Origin: Pseudomonadales bacterium
GTDB taxonomy: Bacteria > Pseudomonadota > Gammaproteobacteria > Pseudomonadales > Halieaceae
NCBI GenBank assembly: GCA_024234855.1
Contig: JACKNN010000003.1
Coordinates: forward strand, 124,001 to 188,000
Reading direction: 5' to 3'
DNA: 64,000 nt
The position numbers were made by a program, and so were the translations under genes. Below, in pieces: positions 1-9,845 of the stretch (position 1 is its first letter; each line of letters begins with the position of its first letter). The notes below the pieces were generated by a model, which was not told the origin of the DNA, ran no database searches, and saw nothing but the letters and a program-made list of their open reading frames with translations.

Positions 1-17
1 CCGATCACCAGTCCCAT
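1..17 (-). CDS. coaE: Start of a gene after pilD, probably coaE (partial)
   Basis: Only the first five codons are in the window. The minus strand reads M-G-L-V-I from an ATG whose A coincides with the last base of the pilD TGA stop (TGATG overlap). Dephospho-CoA kinase begins with a similar hydrophobic strand before its P-loop, and pilB-pilC-pilD-coaE is a classical gammaproteobacterial order. The identity therefore rests on position and five residues. The sequence beyond base 1 would settle it. Confidence 0.45.
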
Positions 18-883
18 CAGTTCAGCCCCGCCGCCGACAGGTAGCGGTTGGTGAGCGCCTCCCCCCACAGCAGTGCGATCCAGCCCGCGGCTGCCAGGTA
101 GGGGCCGAAGGGAATGGCCACCTCGCGGCCCCTGCGCTTGATCAACATCAGCGCAATGCCGCACACCGCCCCCACCACGGACGACAACAGGATAACAAGT
201 GGCAGGGCCTGCCAGCCCAGCCAGGCGCCGAGCGCTGCCAGCAGTTTGAAATCACCGTAACCCATGCCGTCCTTGCCCGTGACCAGCTTGAACAGCCAGT
301 ACACGCCCCAGAGTATGAGATAGCCCGCCATGGCGCCAATCACCGCATCGCCGAGGCTCACGTAAGTCCCGCCGAGATTGAACAGCAGGCCCAGCCACAG
401 TAACGGCAGCGTGATGTCGTCGGGCAGCAACGTGTGATCGATGTCGATCATGGTGAGGGCTACCAGTGCCCAGGTGAAAATGATGGCCCCCAGCAGGGCC
501 GGGGAGAAAGCAAAGAAGCAGGCGAGGCAGAGTGTGAGCAGCCCGGTGACAAGTTCAACTGCGGGGTAGCGCAGGGAGATTTTTACCCCGCAGGAGGCGC
601 ATTTACCGCCCAGCAGCAGGTAGCTGATGAGCGGGATGTTGTGCCACGGCTTGATCGCGCTACCGCAGTGTGGGCAGTGGGAATTCGGCGTGGCCAGGGT
701 CAGCCGTGCGGCTTCCTTTTCCTGCGGCACTTCGAGCAGCTCGCAGCAGTCACGCCGCCAGCGGGTTTCCATCATCAGCGGCAGGCGGTAGATCACCACG
801 TTGAGAAAACTGCCAACGACCAGGCCGAGGCATAACAGGCACAGCGGCAACAGCCAATCGAGTTGGTCGAATAAAGCCTGCAT
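17..883 (-). CDS. pilD: Prepilin peptidase / N-methyltransferase PilD
   Basis: Inner-membrane aspartyl protease (288 aa) that cleaves the leader of type IV prepilins and pseudopilins and methylates the new N-terminus. The N-terminal part holds a zinc-type double CxxC (C70, C73, C95, C98) typical of bifunctional bacterial enzymes. The catalytic aspartates fit D147/D149 (MIDIDH) and D211 in the GYGD motif. About eight hydrophobic segments follow. It lies 33 nt after pilC in the pilBCD operon. The T2SS operon at 31.9-43.4 kb has no gspO of its own, so this enzyme probably also processes GspG-K; that is an inference. Confidence 0.96.
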   Translation of the reverse strand: MQALFDQLDWLLPLCLLCLGLVVGSFLNVVIYRLPLMMETRWRRDCCELLEVPQEKEAARLTLATPNSHCPHCGSAIKPWHNIPLISYLLLGGKCASCGVKISLRYPAVELVTGLLTLCLACFFAFSPALLGAIIFTWALVALTMIDIDHTLLPDDITLPLLWLGLLFNLGGTYVSLGDAVIGAMAGYLILWGVYWLFKLVTGKDGMGYGDFKLLAALGAWLGWQALPLVILLSSVVGAVCGIALMLIKRRGREVAIPFGPYLAAAGWIALLWGEALTNRYLSAAGLN

Positions 884-916
884 CAGCTTCGTTTCCTGGC
901 CCGGGCGCCGCCGGGT

Positions 917-2140
917 CTAGATTACCGAGCCGAGCATGAAGATGGGCAGGTACATCGCCACCATCAGGCCGCCCACCAGTACACCGAGTATCGCCATGAT
1001 CATCGGTTCCATCAGCGAACTGAGGCTGTCCACGGCGTTATCCACCGCCTCTTCATAGTGCGTGGCAACCTTGTCGAGCATCTCGTCCAGCGAACCCGAC
1101 TCCTCGCCGATCGACATCATCTGCAGCAGCATATTGGGAAACAGGCCGGTGGACTTGGTCGACGAGTACAGGGTGTTGCCGGTGGTGACATCATCCTTGA
1201 TTCGCCGGATAGCCTTGGCGTACACCGAGTTGCCCGCGGCGCCGGCGGTGGATTCCAGTGCATCCACCAGCGGCACACCGGCAGCAAAGGTTGTTGCCAG
1301 GGTGCGGGAGAAGCGGGCGATGACCGAGTCGTGCACGATCATGCCGAAGATGGGCAGGCGCAGGGTCAGCCGGTCCAGGAATTCGGCGAACTTCACCGAG
1401 CGCAGTTTCGCCTCCCTGAACACAAAAATCGCGGCGATGATCATCAGCAGGATGACGAACCACCATTTCTGCACAAAATTCGAAATCGTCAGGACAAACA
1501 GGGTAAAGGCCGGCAGGTCCGAGCCGAAGCTGCGGAAGGTCTCGGCGAACTGCGGCACCACCTTGACCAGGAGGATACCGGTGACGACGATCGCCACCAC
1601 CACCACCGCGGTCGGGTAGGTCAACGCTTTCCTGATTTTGGCCTTCAGCTGCTCGGTTTTTTCCTTGTAGGTCGCCACCCGGTCGAGCATCACTTCCAGG
1701 GTGCCCGATTCCTCGCCCGAGGCGACCAGGGAGCAGAACAGGTCATCAAACAGGCGCGGGTGTTTGGCCAGGGACAGCGCCAGGCCGCCGCCAGCGGCGA
1801 CATCATTGCGAATAGTGTTCACCAGTTCCCGCATCTTGGGTTTTTCGGAACCCTCGGCCACGATTTCGAAACTCTGTACCAGCGGCACACCGGCCTTGAT
1901 CATGGTGGCCATCTGGCGGGTGAATATGGCGATATCCGCCGGCTTGATGGGTTTGCCGCCACTGCCGAACAGGGGCTTGGATTTCTTTTTGATATTCTTC
2001 GGCTTGATGCCCTGGCGCCGTAGCTGGGCCTTGGCCATTGCTGAACTGGCGGCACGTATCTCACCGGTGCTGCTGTGCCCGGCCTTGTCGGTGCCGCTCC
2101 AGACGAAGATATCGCTCCTGGTTGCGCTGCTTGTTGCCAT
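917..2140 (-). CDS. pilC: Type IV pilus inner-membrane platform protein PilC
   Basis: Polytopic protein (407 aa) that couples the PilB/PilT ATPases to pilin extraction from the membrane. It has the two homologous T2SSF halves: the motif FTRQMATMIKAGVPL begins the first (about residue 70) and FSRTLATTFAAGVPL the second (about residue 273). Hydrophobic segments lie near residues 178-200, 225-245 and at the C-terminus. The length is normal for the family. It follows pilB by 50 nt and is paralogous to GspF at 36.5 kb. Confidence 0.96.
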   Translation of the reverse strand: MATSSATRSDIFVWSGTDKAGHSSTGEIRAASSAMAKAQLRRQGIKPKNIKKKSKPLFGSGGKPIKPADIAIFTRQMATMIKAGVPLVQSFEIVAEGSEKPKMRELVNTIRNDVAAGGGLALSLAKHPRLFDDLFCSLVASGEESGTLEVMLDRVATYKEKTEQLKAKIRKALTYPTAVVVVAIVVTGILLVKVVPQFAETFRSFGSDLPAFTLFVLTISNFVQKWWFVILLMIIAAIFVFREAKLRSVKFAEFLDRLTLRLPIFGMIVHDSVIARFSRTLATTFAAGVPLVDALESTAGAAGNSVYAKAIRRIKDDVTTGNTLYSSTKSTGLFPNMLLQMMSIGEESGSLDEMLDKVATHYEEAVDNAVDSLSSLMEPMIMAILGVLVGGLMVAMYLPIFMLGSVI

Positions 2141-2190
2141 AGTCGTCTCGCCCCTGTGCCCGGTGTCCCCGGCCTGTTACATTTTTTAGT

Positions 2191-3918
<1,728 letters not shown>

Positions 3919-4093
3919 CGAAACAGCGCCCCTGCTGACACCCATGCAAATCCGGTCGAAAAGTTAATGCACTTTGCGGTGTTGCTCTATTTATAACGGG
4001 CAGTATAACCAGCCAACAACCCGGCTCCTAGAGTTCAGGCAAGCCTAATTGGCTGAATTTAAGTTAATTTTGCGGGCCGTGTGACCCAAGTAA

Positions 4094-4135
4094 CACAGGC
4101 CCGTCGGGTGATCGCGGCATTGCGCCGCGCCTGTG
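4094..4135. repeat. GC-rich stem-loop upstream of pilA
   Basis: Outer arms CACAGGC (4094-4100) and GCCTGTG (4129-4135) flank a perfect inner inverted repeat CGCGGC-ATTGC-GCCGCG (4113-4129; one G is shared between the arms). No T-run follows, so it is not a standard intrinsic terminator. It may insulate pilB from pilA, or be the structured end of an unannotated transcript. The function is unknown. Confidence 0.4.
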
Positions 4136-4305
4136 GGCCGCAGTGGCAGCCGTCAGGCGCTGGGCGCAAGCGATGCGCGGCTCAACGCCCGGCGCCTGGA
4201 TTCGAGTGTGGCCGATAGCCCCGCCTCAAGAGCCGGTTTCGGTTGAAGCGGGGCTGCCGGCAGCTGCGCAGCCAGTCGGTTTGTAGGTTGAGTCGGGGGA
4301 AAATA

Positions 4306-4352
4306 GACAAAAATTGTCACTATGTGGCAGGAGCCGGCAGTGTCCACCTGTC
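4306..4352 (+). promoter_or_regulatory. PilR-like enhancer boxes for pilA
   Basis: A perfect dyad GACAA-AAA-TTGTC (4306-4318) is followed by two direct boxes GTGTC (4340-4344) and CTGTC (4348-4352). PilR of Pseudomonas binds tandem (C/G)TGTC boxes upstream of a sigma-54 pilA promoter. Here the boxes sit roughly 125-165 bp before the predicted pilA transcription start, a normal enhancer distance. pilS/pilR themselves are not in the window. Confidence 0.5.
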
Positions 4353-4451
4353 CCGAGAGCGCATGCCAAAAATGGCATTGAGCTTGAAATAAATTTTTAA
4401 GTCTATGAAAAATATATAAAAAATATTTAACGAGGTGCTTTTTTAAAATCT

Positions 4452-4467
4452 TGGCATGCGGTTTGCT
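4452..4467 (+). promoter_or_regulatory. Sigma-54 promoter of pilA
   Basis: TGGCAT-N5-TTGCT matches the -24/-12 consensus (TGGCAC-N5-TTGCA) with the invariant GG (4453-4454) and GC (4465-4466) exactly 10 nt apart. The predicted start near 4478 leaves a leader of about 76 nt before the pilA ATG. Upstream enhancer boxes and an A/T-rich tract support RpoN-dependent control, as for pilA in pseudomonads. Confidence 0.85.
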
Positions 4468-4553
4468 TGTTGCCTTGTGCAGTCGTTGGTCCAGGGTTCA
4501 TTCAGAGCGCTGGTACCGATAATCGAGCAAACATCCATCATGGGGATAGCAAA

Positions 4554-5006
4554 ATGAACATTCAAAAGAAGCAACAGGGTTTCACCCTTATCGAACTGAT
4601 GATCGTCATCGCGATCGTCGGTATTCTGGCCGCCATCGCGCTGCCCGCATACCAGGACTACACCGTGCGCGCCAAGGTATCCGAGGCGATGGTTAACCTG
4701 GCGGAAGCCAAAACCACAATCGCGGAGTACTACTCGTCCAATAATGTCTTCCCGACCCTTGCTGCATCTGGCATCAACACCAGCCCGAATACCGACATCG
4801 TAGCGTCGATTGTCTACTCGTCCGCTGGCAACGAGCCTCTGCTGACGGCCCATGTCAAGCAGGCGGTAGTTCCGGGTGCCGCCGCCAACCAGACGTTCCT
4901 GCTGTCGGGTTCGACCCAGGCCGGCAACAGGATCATCTGGAAATGCAAGCCGGGTACGGCCAACGCACTGGCGACCAAGTATCTTCCCGCCAACTGCCGC
5001 GGATAA
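4554..5006 (+). CDS. pilA: Type IV major pilin PilA
   Basis: Structural subunit of the type IV pilus (150 aa). A nine-residue leader ends in Gly before the type IVa N-terminus [16 protein letters not shown], with the conserved Glu at +5. The C-terminal Cys pair (KCKPGT...LPANC) forms the usual D-region disulfide loop. The ATG at 4554 follows a GGGGAT ribosome-binding site; the frame is open further upstream, but a start there would not give a prepilin leader. It is transcribed from the sigma-54 promoter and ended by a strong terminator, so it is at least partly a single-gene unit. The downstream membrane transferases may modify it. Confidence 0.97.
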   Translation: MNIQKKQQGFTLIELMIVIAIVGILAAIALPAYQDYTVRAKVSEAMVNLAEAKTTIAEYYSSNNVFPTLAASGINTSPNTDIVASIVYSSAGNEPLLTAHVKQAVVPGAAANQTFLLSGSTQAGNRIIWKCKPGTANALATKYLPANCRG

Positions 5007-5026
5007 GATAGTTACCTGAAAATTCC

Positions 5027-5050
5027 GCCCGGCATTGCCGGGCTTTTTTT
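5027..5050 (+). terminator. Intrinsic terminator after pilA
   Basis: A perfect 7-bp stem GCCCGGC/GCCGGGC (5027-5033, 5037-5043) with a 3-nt loop is followed directly by seven T residues. It lies 20 nt after the pilA stop and would separate abundant pilin mRNA from the transferase genes downstream, with some readthrough possible. Confidence 0.9.
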
Positions 5051-5100
5051 CGTGCCTGTTTCGGGCACACTCATCTGCAACGGGTCGGCCGGTACATGAC

Positions 5101-7056
5101 GTGACGGGTAACAGCGCCATCGTGCAAAAACCAACACACCTCGGGCTGATGACTGGCGCGGTACTGATGGTATGCCTGGCAATCTACTTGCCGGGCCTGT
5201 CCGGCCCGTTACTGTTCGATGACAGGCCAGCCCTGACAGTAAACCAGCTGGTCCAGGTCAGCGGCGCCGAATTCGACCGCTGGCGAGTGGCGGCTTTCAG
5301 CTCTTATTCCGGGCCGTTGCGCCGGCCGCTGGCCATGTTGTCGTTTGCGGCCAATCATGCCGTAGCGGGTACCTTTTCCCCGGTGGGGCTGAAGGCGGTA
5401 AATCTCGGGATTCACCTGGCGATTGCCACACTGTTGTTTTCACTTTTCAGGCGGGTCCTGGGGGCCCTGGAGATCGGCCGCGACAGCCAGGTCCGCTGCC
5501 TGATTGCGTTCGTCGCAGCGTCTGTCTGGCTGCTGCATCCCCTGCATGTATCCACCGTACTCTACGCCGTGCAGCGTATGGCCCAGCTGGCCACATTGTT
5601 TGTGGTCGCCGGCCTGTGGATTTTTGTGCGCTACCGTCAAAAGTGGGTAGAGCGGGGTGCTTCCGCGGGTGAACTGGTAGCGGCAGCGCTCTGGCTGTTG
5701 TTGCTGACTGTGCTTGCCGCGCTGTCCAAGGAGAGCGGTGCCCTGTTGCCCTGGCTGCTCATGGTGATGGAGGTGTGTGTTTTTCGCGGCAGGTGGGCGG
5801 GCCGTCCCAATGCCCCGCTGCGTGTCGCCGGCTGGGGTATCCTCCTGCTTCCGGTAGTGGCTGTGGTCCTGCTCTACCTGACAAATCCGCAGGTTCTGGA
5901 GCGGGCGTATGCCGGGCGCGAATTCACCCTGGTGGAGCGCCTGCTCACCCAGGCCCGGGTGCTCTGGCGCTATCTGGGGTGGCTCTGCCTGCCCAATATC
6001 AATGATATGGGTTTCCAGCACGACGATATCCCATTATCCACGTCCTTATTGCGCCCGTTTTCTACACTGGTAGCGGTCTGCGCCTGGCTGGTTGTGGTCC
6101 CGGTCGCATTCCTGTCGAGGCGGCGCTACCCGCTGTTGCTGCTGGCAGTGCTGTTTTTCCTGGTGGGCCAGAGTATGGAGTCCAGCGTCATACCGCTGGA
6201 GATGGTGTACGAGCACCGCAACTACCTGCCAGGCATTTTTGTGTGCCTGGCCCTCGCCTGGGCCGTCGTCACCGCGGCTTCGCGCAGCGCCAGGGTAAAC
6301 ACCTGGTACCCGGTGTTCGGCGTCCTCGCTGTGCTGTGTCTGTCACTGTTTATCCGCGTGCAGACCTGGTCGGATGAGCTGACCTTGAGCCGGGTTAACC
6401 TGGCCCAACATCCGCAATCTTCAAGATCCAACTATTTCTATGCCAACGCACTGTTGCGACATTTCCGGCAGGCGGAGCAATTGGGTCTGGGGCAGCGCGA
6501 GCAGGACGAGTCGCTGATCCTTTCCCGCCACTACTTCGAGCGAATGTACCAGACCAACGACCGGGACGTGGCGTCTCTGGTCATGCTGTATTACCTGGAC
6601 AGCGTTTACTTTACCCAGCTGCAGCAGCAGGTCGATTGGCTGGAGAAGCTTGATGAGCTGTTGAATACCAGGACCCTGCAGGCCTCGGACTGGAATGCCC
6701 TGACGACACTGTTCGAGATATTGGCCGACAGGGCCGATGAAACGAATGCGGACAGGGTAGCCGGGCTGTTGGACAAGTTATCGGGCAGGTATCCCGCGTC
6801 CCCTGCCGTGCTGCGATACCGGTATGATTACCTGTCTGCCAGGAATGAGGAGGCGCCACAATTGATCCCCCTGCTGCAGCGGGCCCAGGCGCTGACGCCC
6901 GCCGCTTTCTGGCCCTATTACTTCCTGCTGTACGAGTATTCCCGGGAGGGCGACTCCGCCAGTATGTACGAGGAGGCTCGCCGGTGGCTCGCACACGACA
7001 GGAATCGGGAGCGGATTGGCGATTTGAAGGAGCTGTTCGGGCCAGCTGATGAGTGA
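5101..7056 (+). CDS. GT-C-type (TMTC-like) membrane glycosyltransferase with TPR-like C-terminus, copy 1
   Basis: Polytopic membrane protein (651 aa from GTG 5101; ATG 5149 is also possible, and the TTG at 5035 lies inside the terminator and is unlikely). The first luminal loop carries an acidic pair (PLLFDDRPAL), followed by PLRRPLAMLSFA, HPLHVSTVLY, SKESGALLPW and EHRNYLPGI. This motif order resembles TMTC-type GT-C transferases. About ten hydrophobic segments span the first 430 residues or so; the last 200 are soluble, helical and TPR-like. It is the first gene after pilA and is paralogous to the next gene, which it overlaps by 8 nt. Transfer of a lipid-linked sugar to pilin is inferred from context. 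No catalytic assignment is proven. Confidence 0.75.
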   Translation: MTGNSAIVQKPTHLGLMTGAVLMVCLAIYLPGLSGPLLFDDRPALTVNQLVQVSGAEFDRWRVAAFSSYSGPLRRPLAMLSFAANHAVAGTFSPVGLKAVNLGIHLAIATLLFSLFRRVLGALEIGRDSQVRCLIAFVAASVWLLHPLHVSTVLYAVQRMAQLATLFVVAGLWIFVRYRQKWVERGASAGELVAAALWLLLLTVLAALSKESGALLPWLLMVMEVCVFRGRWAGRPNAPLRVAGWGILLLPVVAVVLLYLTNPQVLERAYAGREFTLVERLLTQARVLWRYLGWLCLPNINDMGFQHDDIPLSTSLLRPFSTLVAVCAWLVVVPVAFLSRRRYPLLLLAVLFFLVGQSMESSVIPLEMVYEHRNYLPGIFVCLALAWAVVTAASRSARVNTWYPVFGVLAVLCLSLFIRVQTWSDELTLSRVNLAQHPQSSRSNYFYANALLRHFRQAEQLGLGQREQDESLILSRHYFERMYQTNDRDVASLVMLYYLDSVYFTQLQQQVDWLEKLDELLNTRTLQASDWNALTTLFEILADRADETNADRVAGLLDKLSGRYPASPAVLRYRYDYLSARNEEAPQLIPLLQRAQALTPAAFWPYYFLLYEYSREGDSASMYEEARRWLAHDRNRERIGDLKELFGPADE

Positions 7057-8959
7057 TCAGAGACGCACAGGCTCAGGGCGCATCGACTCCGGCCTGGCGC
7101 TGCTGGCCGCGGCACTGGTCCTGCTGGCCTGCTGCTGGGCATACTGGCCCGGTCATACCGGGCCGGCGTTGCTGGACGATGCCATCAGCCTGGCGGTGAT
7201 GGGTGACCTGAAGGGGCATCCGGAGCAGGTTTGGGATTACATCGCCGGTGAGACTTCCGGGCCGCTCGGGCGGCCCGTCTCCATCGCCAGCTTTGCGCTT
7301 GAAAAACTGCTGCTCGACGGCAGCCTGGCCACCAGCAAACAGCTCAATATACTGCTGCACCTGTTCAACGGCGGCCTCGTCATATGGCTGTTCTGGCTGC
7401 TGTTTCGCCACCTCGCGGTGCCCGGTTACCCCTGGTTGGCAGTGGTGCTGGGTGCCGCCTGGCTGTTCTCGCCCCTGTATGTCAGCACGGTTCTGTACGT
7501 GGTGCAGCGCATGGCCATGCTGTGCACCACGTTCATGCTGGGCGCCTGTATCAGTTATGTGTATTGGCGCAGGCAACTGTCGCGCGGCAGGTTTTCCGTC
7601 GCCCTCGCCGGCCTGGTCGGGCTGAACTTCCTGTTGGCGGTGTTCGCCAAGGAAAACGCCGTGGTGGTGATACCGGTGTTACTCCTGATCGAGGCGCTCT
7701 GGTTCCGGTTTGAGGGTGTCGGGGGTGAGCCCATTCGCTGGCTGCAGCGCCTGGTCCTGGGGCTGATAGCCCTGGGCGGCCTGGCCGCACTGGCGCTCGT
7801 GATCCTGGGCTACGACTACCTCGCGGCCGGTTTTGCCCACCGCTATTTTACCCTGGACGAGCGTTTGCTCACCGAAAGCCGCATTCTCTGGGACTATGTG
7901 GGCCAACTCTACGTCCCGGACGTGTTGCGCATGGGGCTGTATCACGACGATGTGGTGGTATCCACCGCTTTCACCCGGCCGCCGGCGACGCGTTACGCCG
8001 TGCTGGCCTGGCTGGCAGTGCTGTCCTGTGTGTGCGCGCTGATGTTTTGGCGCCGGGGTCGCTACGCCGCCCTGGGTATCGCCTGGTTCCTGGTCGGGCA
8101 CAGTATTGAATCCACGGTGTTTCCGTTGGAGCTGTACTTTGAGCATCGCAATTACTTTCCCGGTATTGGCCTGTTTCTGCTGGTGGGGGTGGTATTTGCC
8201 CGCCTCGTGACGTTGTGGCCCGAGGTCAAATCCCCCCTGCTGGTCTACCTGGCGAGTTATGTGCTCTGGTTGGCCAGCCTGACCGGCTCCCAGGTACAGA
8301 TCTGGTCCAGTCACCCGCTGCTGATACTGAACCATCTTAACGCTCATCCGGACTCGTTTCGCGCCAACGCCGATATGGCGGTGCAATTGGCGAACCTGGG
8401 GCAAATCGATGCGGCGCGGGACTACTCGGCCAGGGCATTTGCCGTGAACACGGCGGGTGAGCGCAGCGGCGACCGGGATATACGCGATCTCGCACTTGCC
8501 TGCGTCGCCGGACAACCGGTCGCCCCGGACCAGATCCGCCGGCTTGGCACCCTAAACCGCGGGCGGCCATTCAGCTCGGTGGTGACACTGCAGACCCTGG
8601 TGCATCTGCTGCAGGACAATGCCTGCCCCGGGTTCGACCGGGTGGGCTTCGCCGATCGCATGATTGAGATATTCCTCGCCGGCGACTCCCCGGCGACAGC
8701 CTCAGCCAATATTTATCTCGGTCTTGCGCTGCTGGAGAACACCCTGCAGCGGTGGCAGCATGCCGATGCTTACATTGACCTGTACCTGGCGGCCACTGGC
8801 GTCAATGCACAGGGACTGCTGATGAAGCTGCATTTTACCCGGGCATTGGGTAAAGTGGCGGAAGCCGCTGACATTGTCGCCACGCTGCAGGAGATGCAGG
8901 CGCGGGGCCAGTTGACGGTCGGCGAGCAACAAACCCTGTCACTGTACCTGGAGCAGTAG
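7049..8959 (+). CDS. GT-C-type (TMTC-like) membrane glycosyltransferase with TPR-like C-terminus, copy 2
   Basis: Second tandem paralogue (636 aa, ATG overlapping the previous stop by 8 nt). It repeats the same framework: GPALLDDAISL with an acidic pair, PLGRPVSIASFA, VSTVLYVVQRMA, AKENAVVVIP and EHRNYFPGI, then a helical C-terminal region of about 200 aa. It differs where copy 1 has HPLHV: here the motif reads SPLYV, so one potentially important His is lost, which may mean a different substrate or step. Likely a periplasm-facing transferase using a polyprenyl-phosphate sugar. The link to PilA is positional. Confidence 0.75.
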   Translation: MSDQRRTGSGRIDSGLALLAAALVLLACCWAYWPGHTGPALLDDAISLAVMGDLKGHPEQVWDYIAGETSGPLGRPVSIASFALEKLLLDGSLATSKQLNILLHLFNGGLVIWLFWLLFRHLAVPGYPWLAVVLGAAWLFSPLYVSTVLYVVQRMAMLCTTFMLGACISYVYWRRQLSRGRFSVALAGLVGLNFLLAVFAKENAVVVIPVLLLIEALWFRFEGVGGEPIRWLQRLVLGLIALGGLAALALVILGYDYLAAGFAHRYFTLDERLLTESRILWDYVGQLYVPDVLRMGLYHDDVVVSTAFTRPPATRYAVLAWLAVLSCVCALMFWRRGRYAALGIAWFLVGHSIESTVFPLELYFEHRNYFPGIGLFLLVGVVFARLVTLWPEVKSPLLVYLASYVLWLASLTGSQVQIWSSHPLLILNHLNAHPDSFRANADMAVQLANLGQIDAARDYSARAFAVNTAGERSGDRDIRDLALACVAGQPVAPDQIRRLGTLNRGRPFSSVVTLQTLVHLLQDNACPGFDRVGFADRMIEIFLAGDSPATASANIYLGLALLENTLQRWQHADAYIDLYLAATGVNAQGLLMKLHFTRALGKVAEAADIVATLQEMQARGQLTVGEQQTLSLYLEQ

Positions 8960-8962
8960 CTA

Positions 8963-9835
8963 TTGAAATTTTCCATCGTTATCCCGGCCAAAAACGAAGA
9001 GGAGGGGCTGGCGAAGTTCCTGCCAACGCTGCGCGGGCTCTACCCGGAGGCCGAGATTATCGTGGTCAATGACGGCTCCACCGACGGCACGGTTGAGGTA
9101 TGCAATAACGTTGGTGTGACCGTGATTTCCCACCCCTACTCAAAGGGTAACGGCGCGGCGATAAAGTCGGGGGCACGCGCTGCCAGGGGTGACTATATCG
9201 TATTTATGGATGGCGACGGCCAGCACGATCCGGAGGATGTCGCTCGCCTGCTCTACCGGGCGGAGGAGGGGTATGACCTGGTCGTGGGCGCCCGCAGCGG
9301 GCTGTCGTCACAGGCCAGTATTGCCCGCTGGAGTGCCAACAGTGTCTACAACCGCCTCGCCAGCTGGATGGTCAATCGCGAGATTCCCGACCTGACCTCC
9401 GGGTTTCGCTGTGTCCATCGGCTCAAGTTCCTCGACTTTCTCTACCTCTTGCCCAACGGCTTCAGCTATCCGACCACCTCCACCATGGCTTTTTTCCGGG
9501 CCGGTTACTCGGTGGGGTTTGTGCCGATCACGGTGTCGCCCCGCCTGGGCAGCAGCCATATCAATATCGTGCGCGACGGGGTGCGGTTCCTGCTGATTAT
9601 TTTCAAGATCGGGACCCTGTATTCGCCCCTCAAGGTGTATTTTCCGGTAGCGGCGCTGATATCGGGGTTGGGTATGGTCAACTACCTGTATTCGAGCCTT
9701 GCCAGCGGCAGCCTGCGTGTCACCAATATGTCCACCCTGATGATATTGTCGGGTGTTATCGTGTTCCTCATGGGCCTGCTTTCGGAACAGCTCACCAACC
9801 TGCAGTACAAGGAAACCGACGCCGGCCACGATTGA
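8963..9835 (+). CDS. Polyprenyl-phosphate sugar synthase-like GT2 glycosyltransferase
   Basis: Family 2 glycosyltransferase (290 aa) of the dolichol-phosphate mannose synthase/GtrB type. The N-terminus SIVIPAKNEEEGL, VVNDGSTDGT (about 34-43) and the DxD-type MDGDGQHDP (D83, D85) form the nucleotide-sugar and metal site. Two hydrophobic helices near residues 215-275 anchor it in the membrane. The predicted reaction is NDP-sugar plus undecaprenyl phosphate to Und-P-sugar, which is the donor class GT-C enzymes use, so it pairs logically with the two transferases upstream. The start is TTG, 3 nt after the previous stop. The sugar is not predictable. Confidence 0.85.
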   Translation: MKFSIVIPAKNEEEGLAKFLPTLRGLYPEAEIIVVNDGSTDGTVEVCNNVGVTVISHPYSKGNGAAIKSGARAARGDYIVFMDGDGQHDPEDVARLLYRAEEGYDLVVGARSGLSSQASIARWSANSVYNRLASWMVNREIPDLTSGFRCVHRLKFLDFLYLLPNGFSYPTTSTMAFFRAGYSVGFVPITVSPRLGSSHINIVRDGVRFLLIIFKIGTLYSPLKVYFPVAALISGLGMVNYLYSSLASGSLRVTNMSTLMILSGVIVFLMGLLSEQLTNLQYKETDAGHD

Positions 9836-9845
9836 GCGGACCGCC

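Larger units (their letters stand above)
3919..4553. other. Divergent pilB-pilA intergenic region (635 bp)
   Basis: This is the only gene-free stretch over 300 bp in the window. From left to right it holds the presumed pilB promoter area (TATAAA/TATACT-like hexamers near 3985-4005, not confidently assigned), a GC-rich hairpin (4094-4135), TGTC boxes (4306-4352), a strongly A/T-rich tract (about 4378-4450) that could bend or bind IHF, and the sigma-54 promoter of pilA (4452-4467). A 64-codon minus-strand frame at 4153-4347 shows no recognisable domain and is not called. Confidence 0.7.

Noticed and set aside
4153..4347. A 64-codon minus-strand frame in the pilB-pilA gap
   Set aside because: It overlaps the TGTC boxes, has no convincing ribosome site or domain, and the region is better explained as regulatory.
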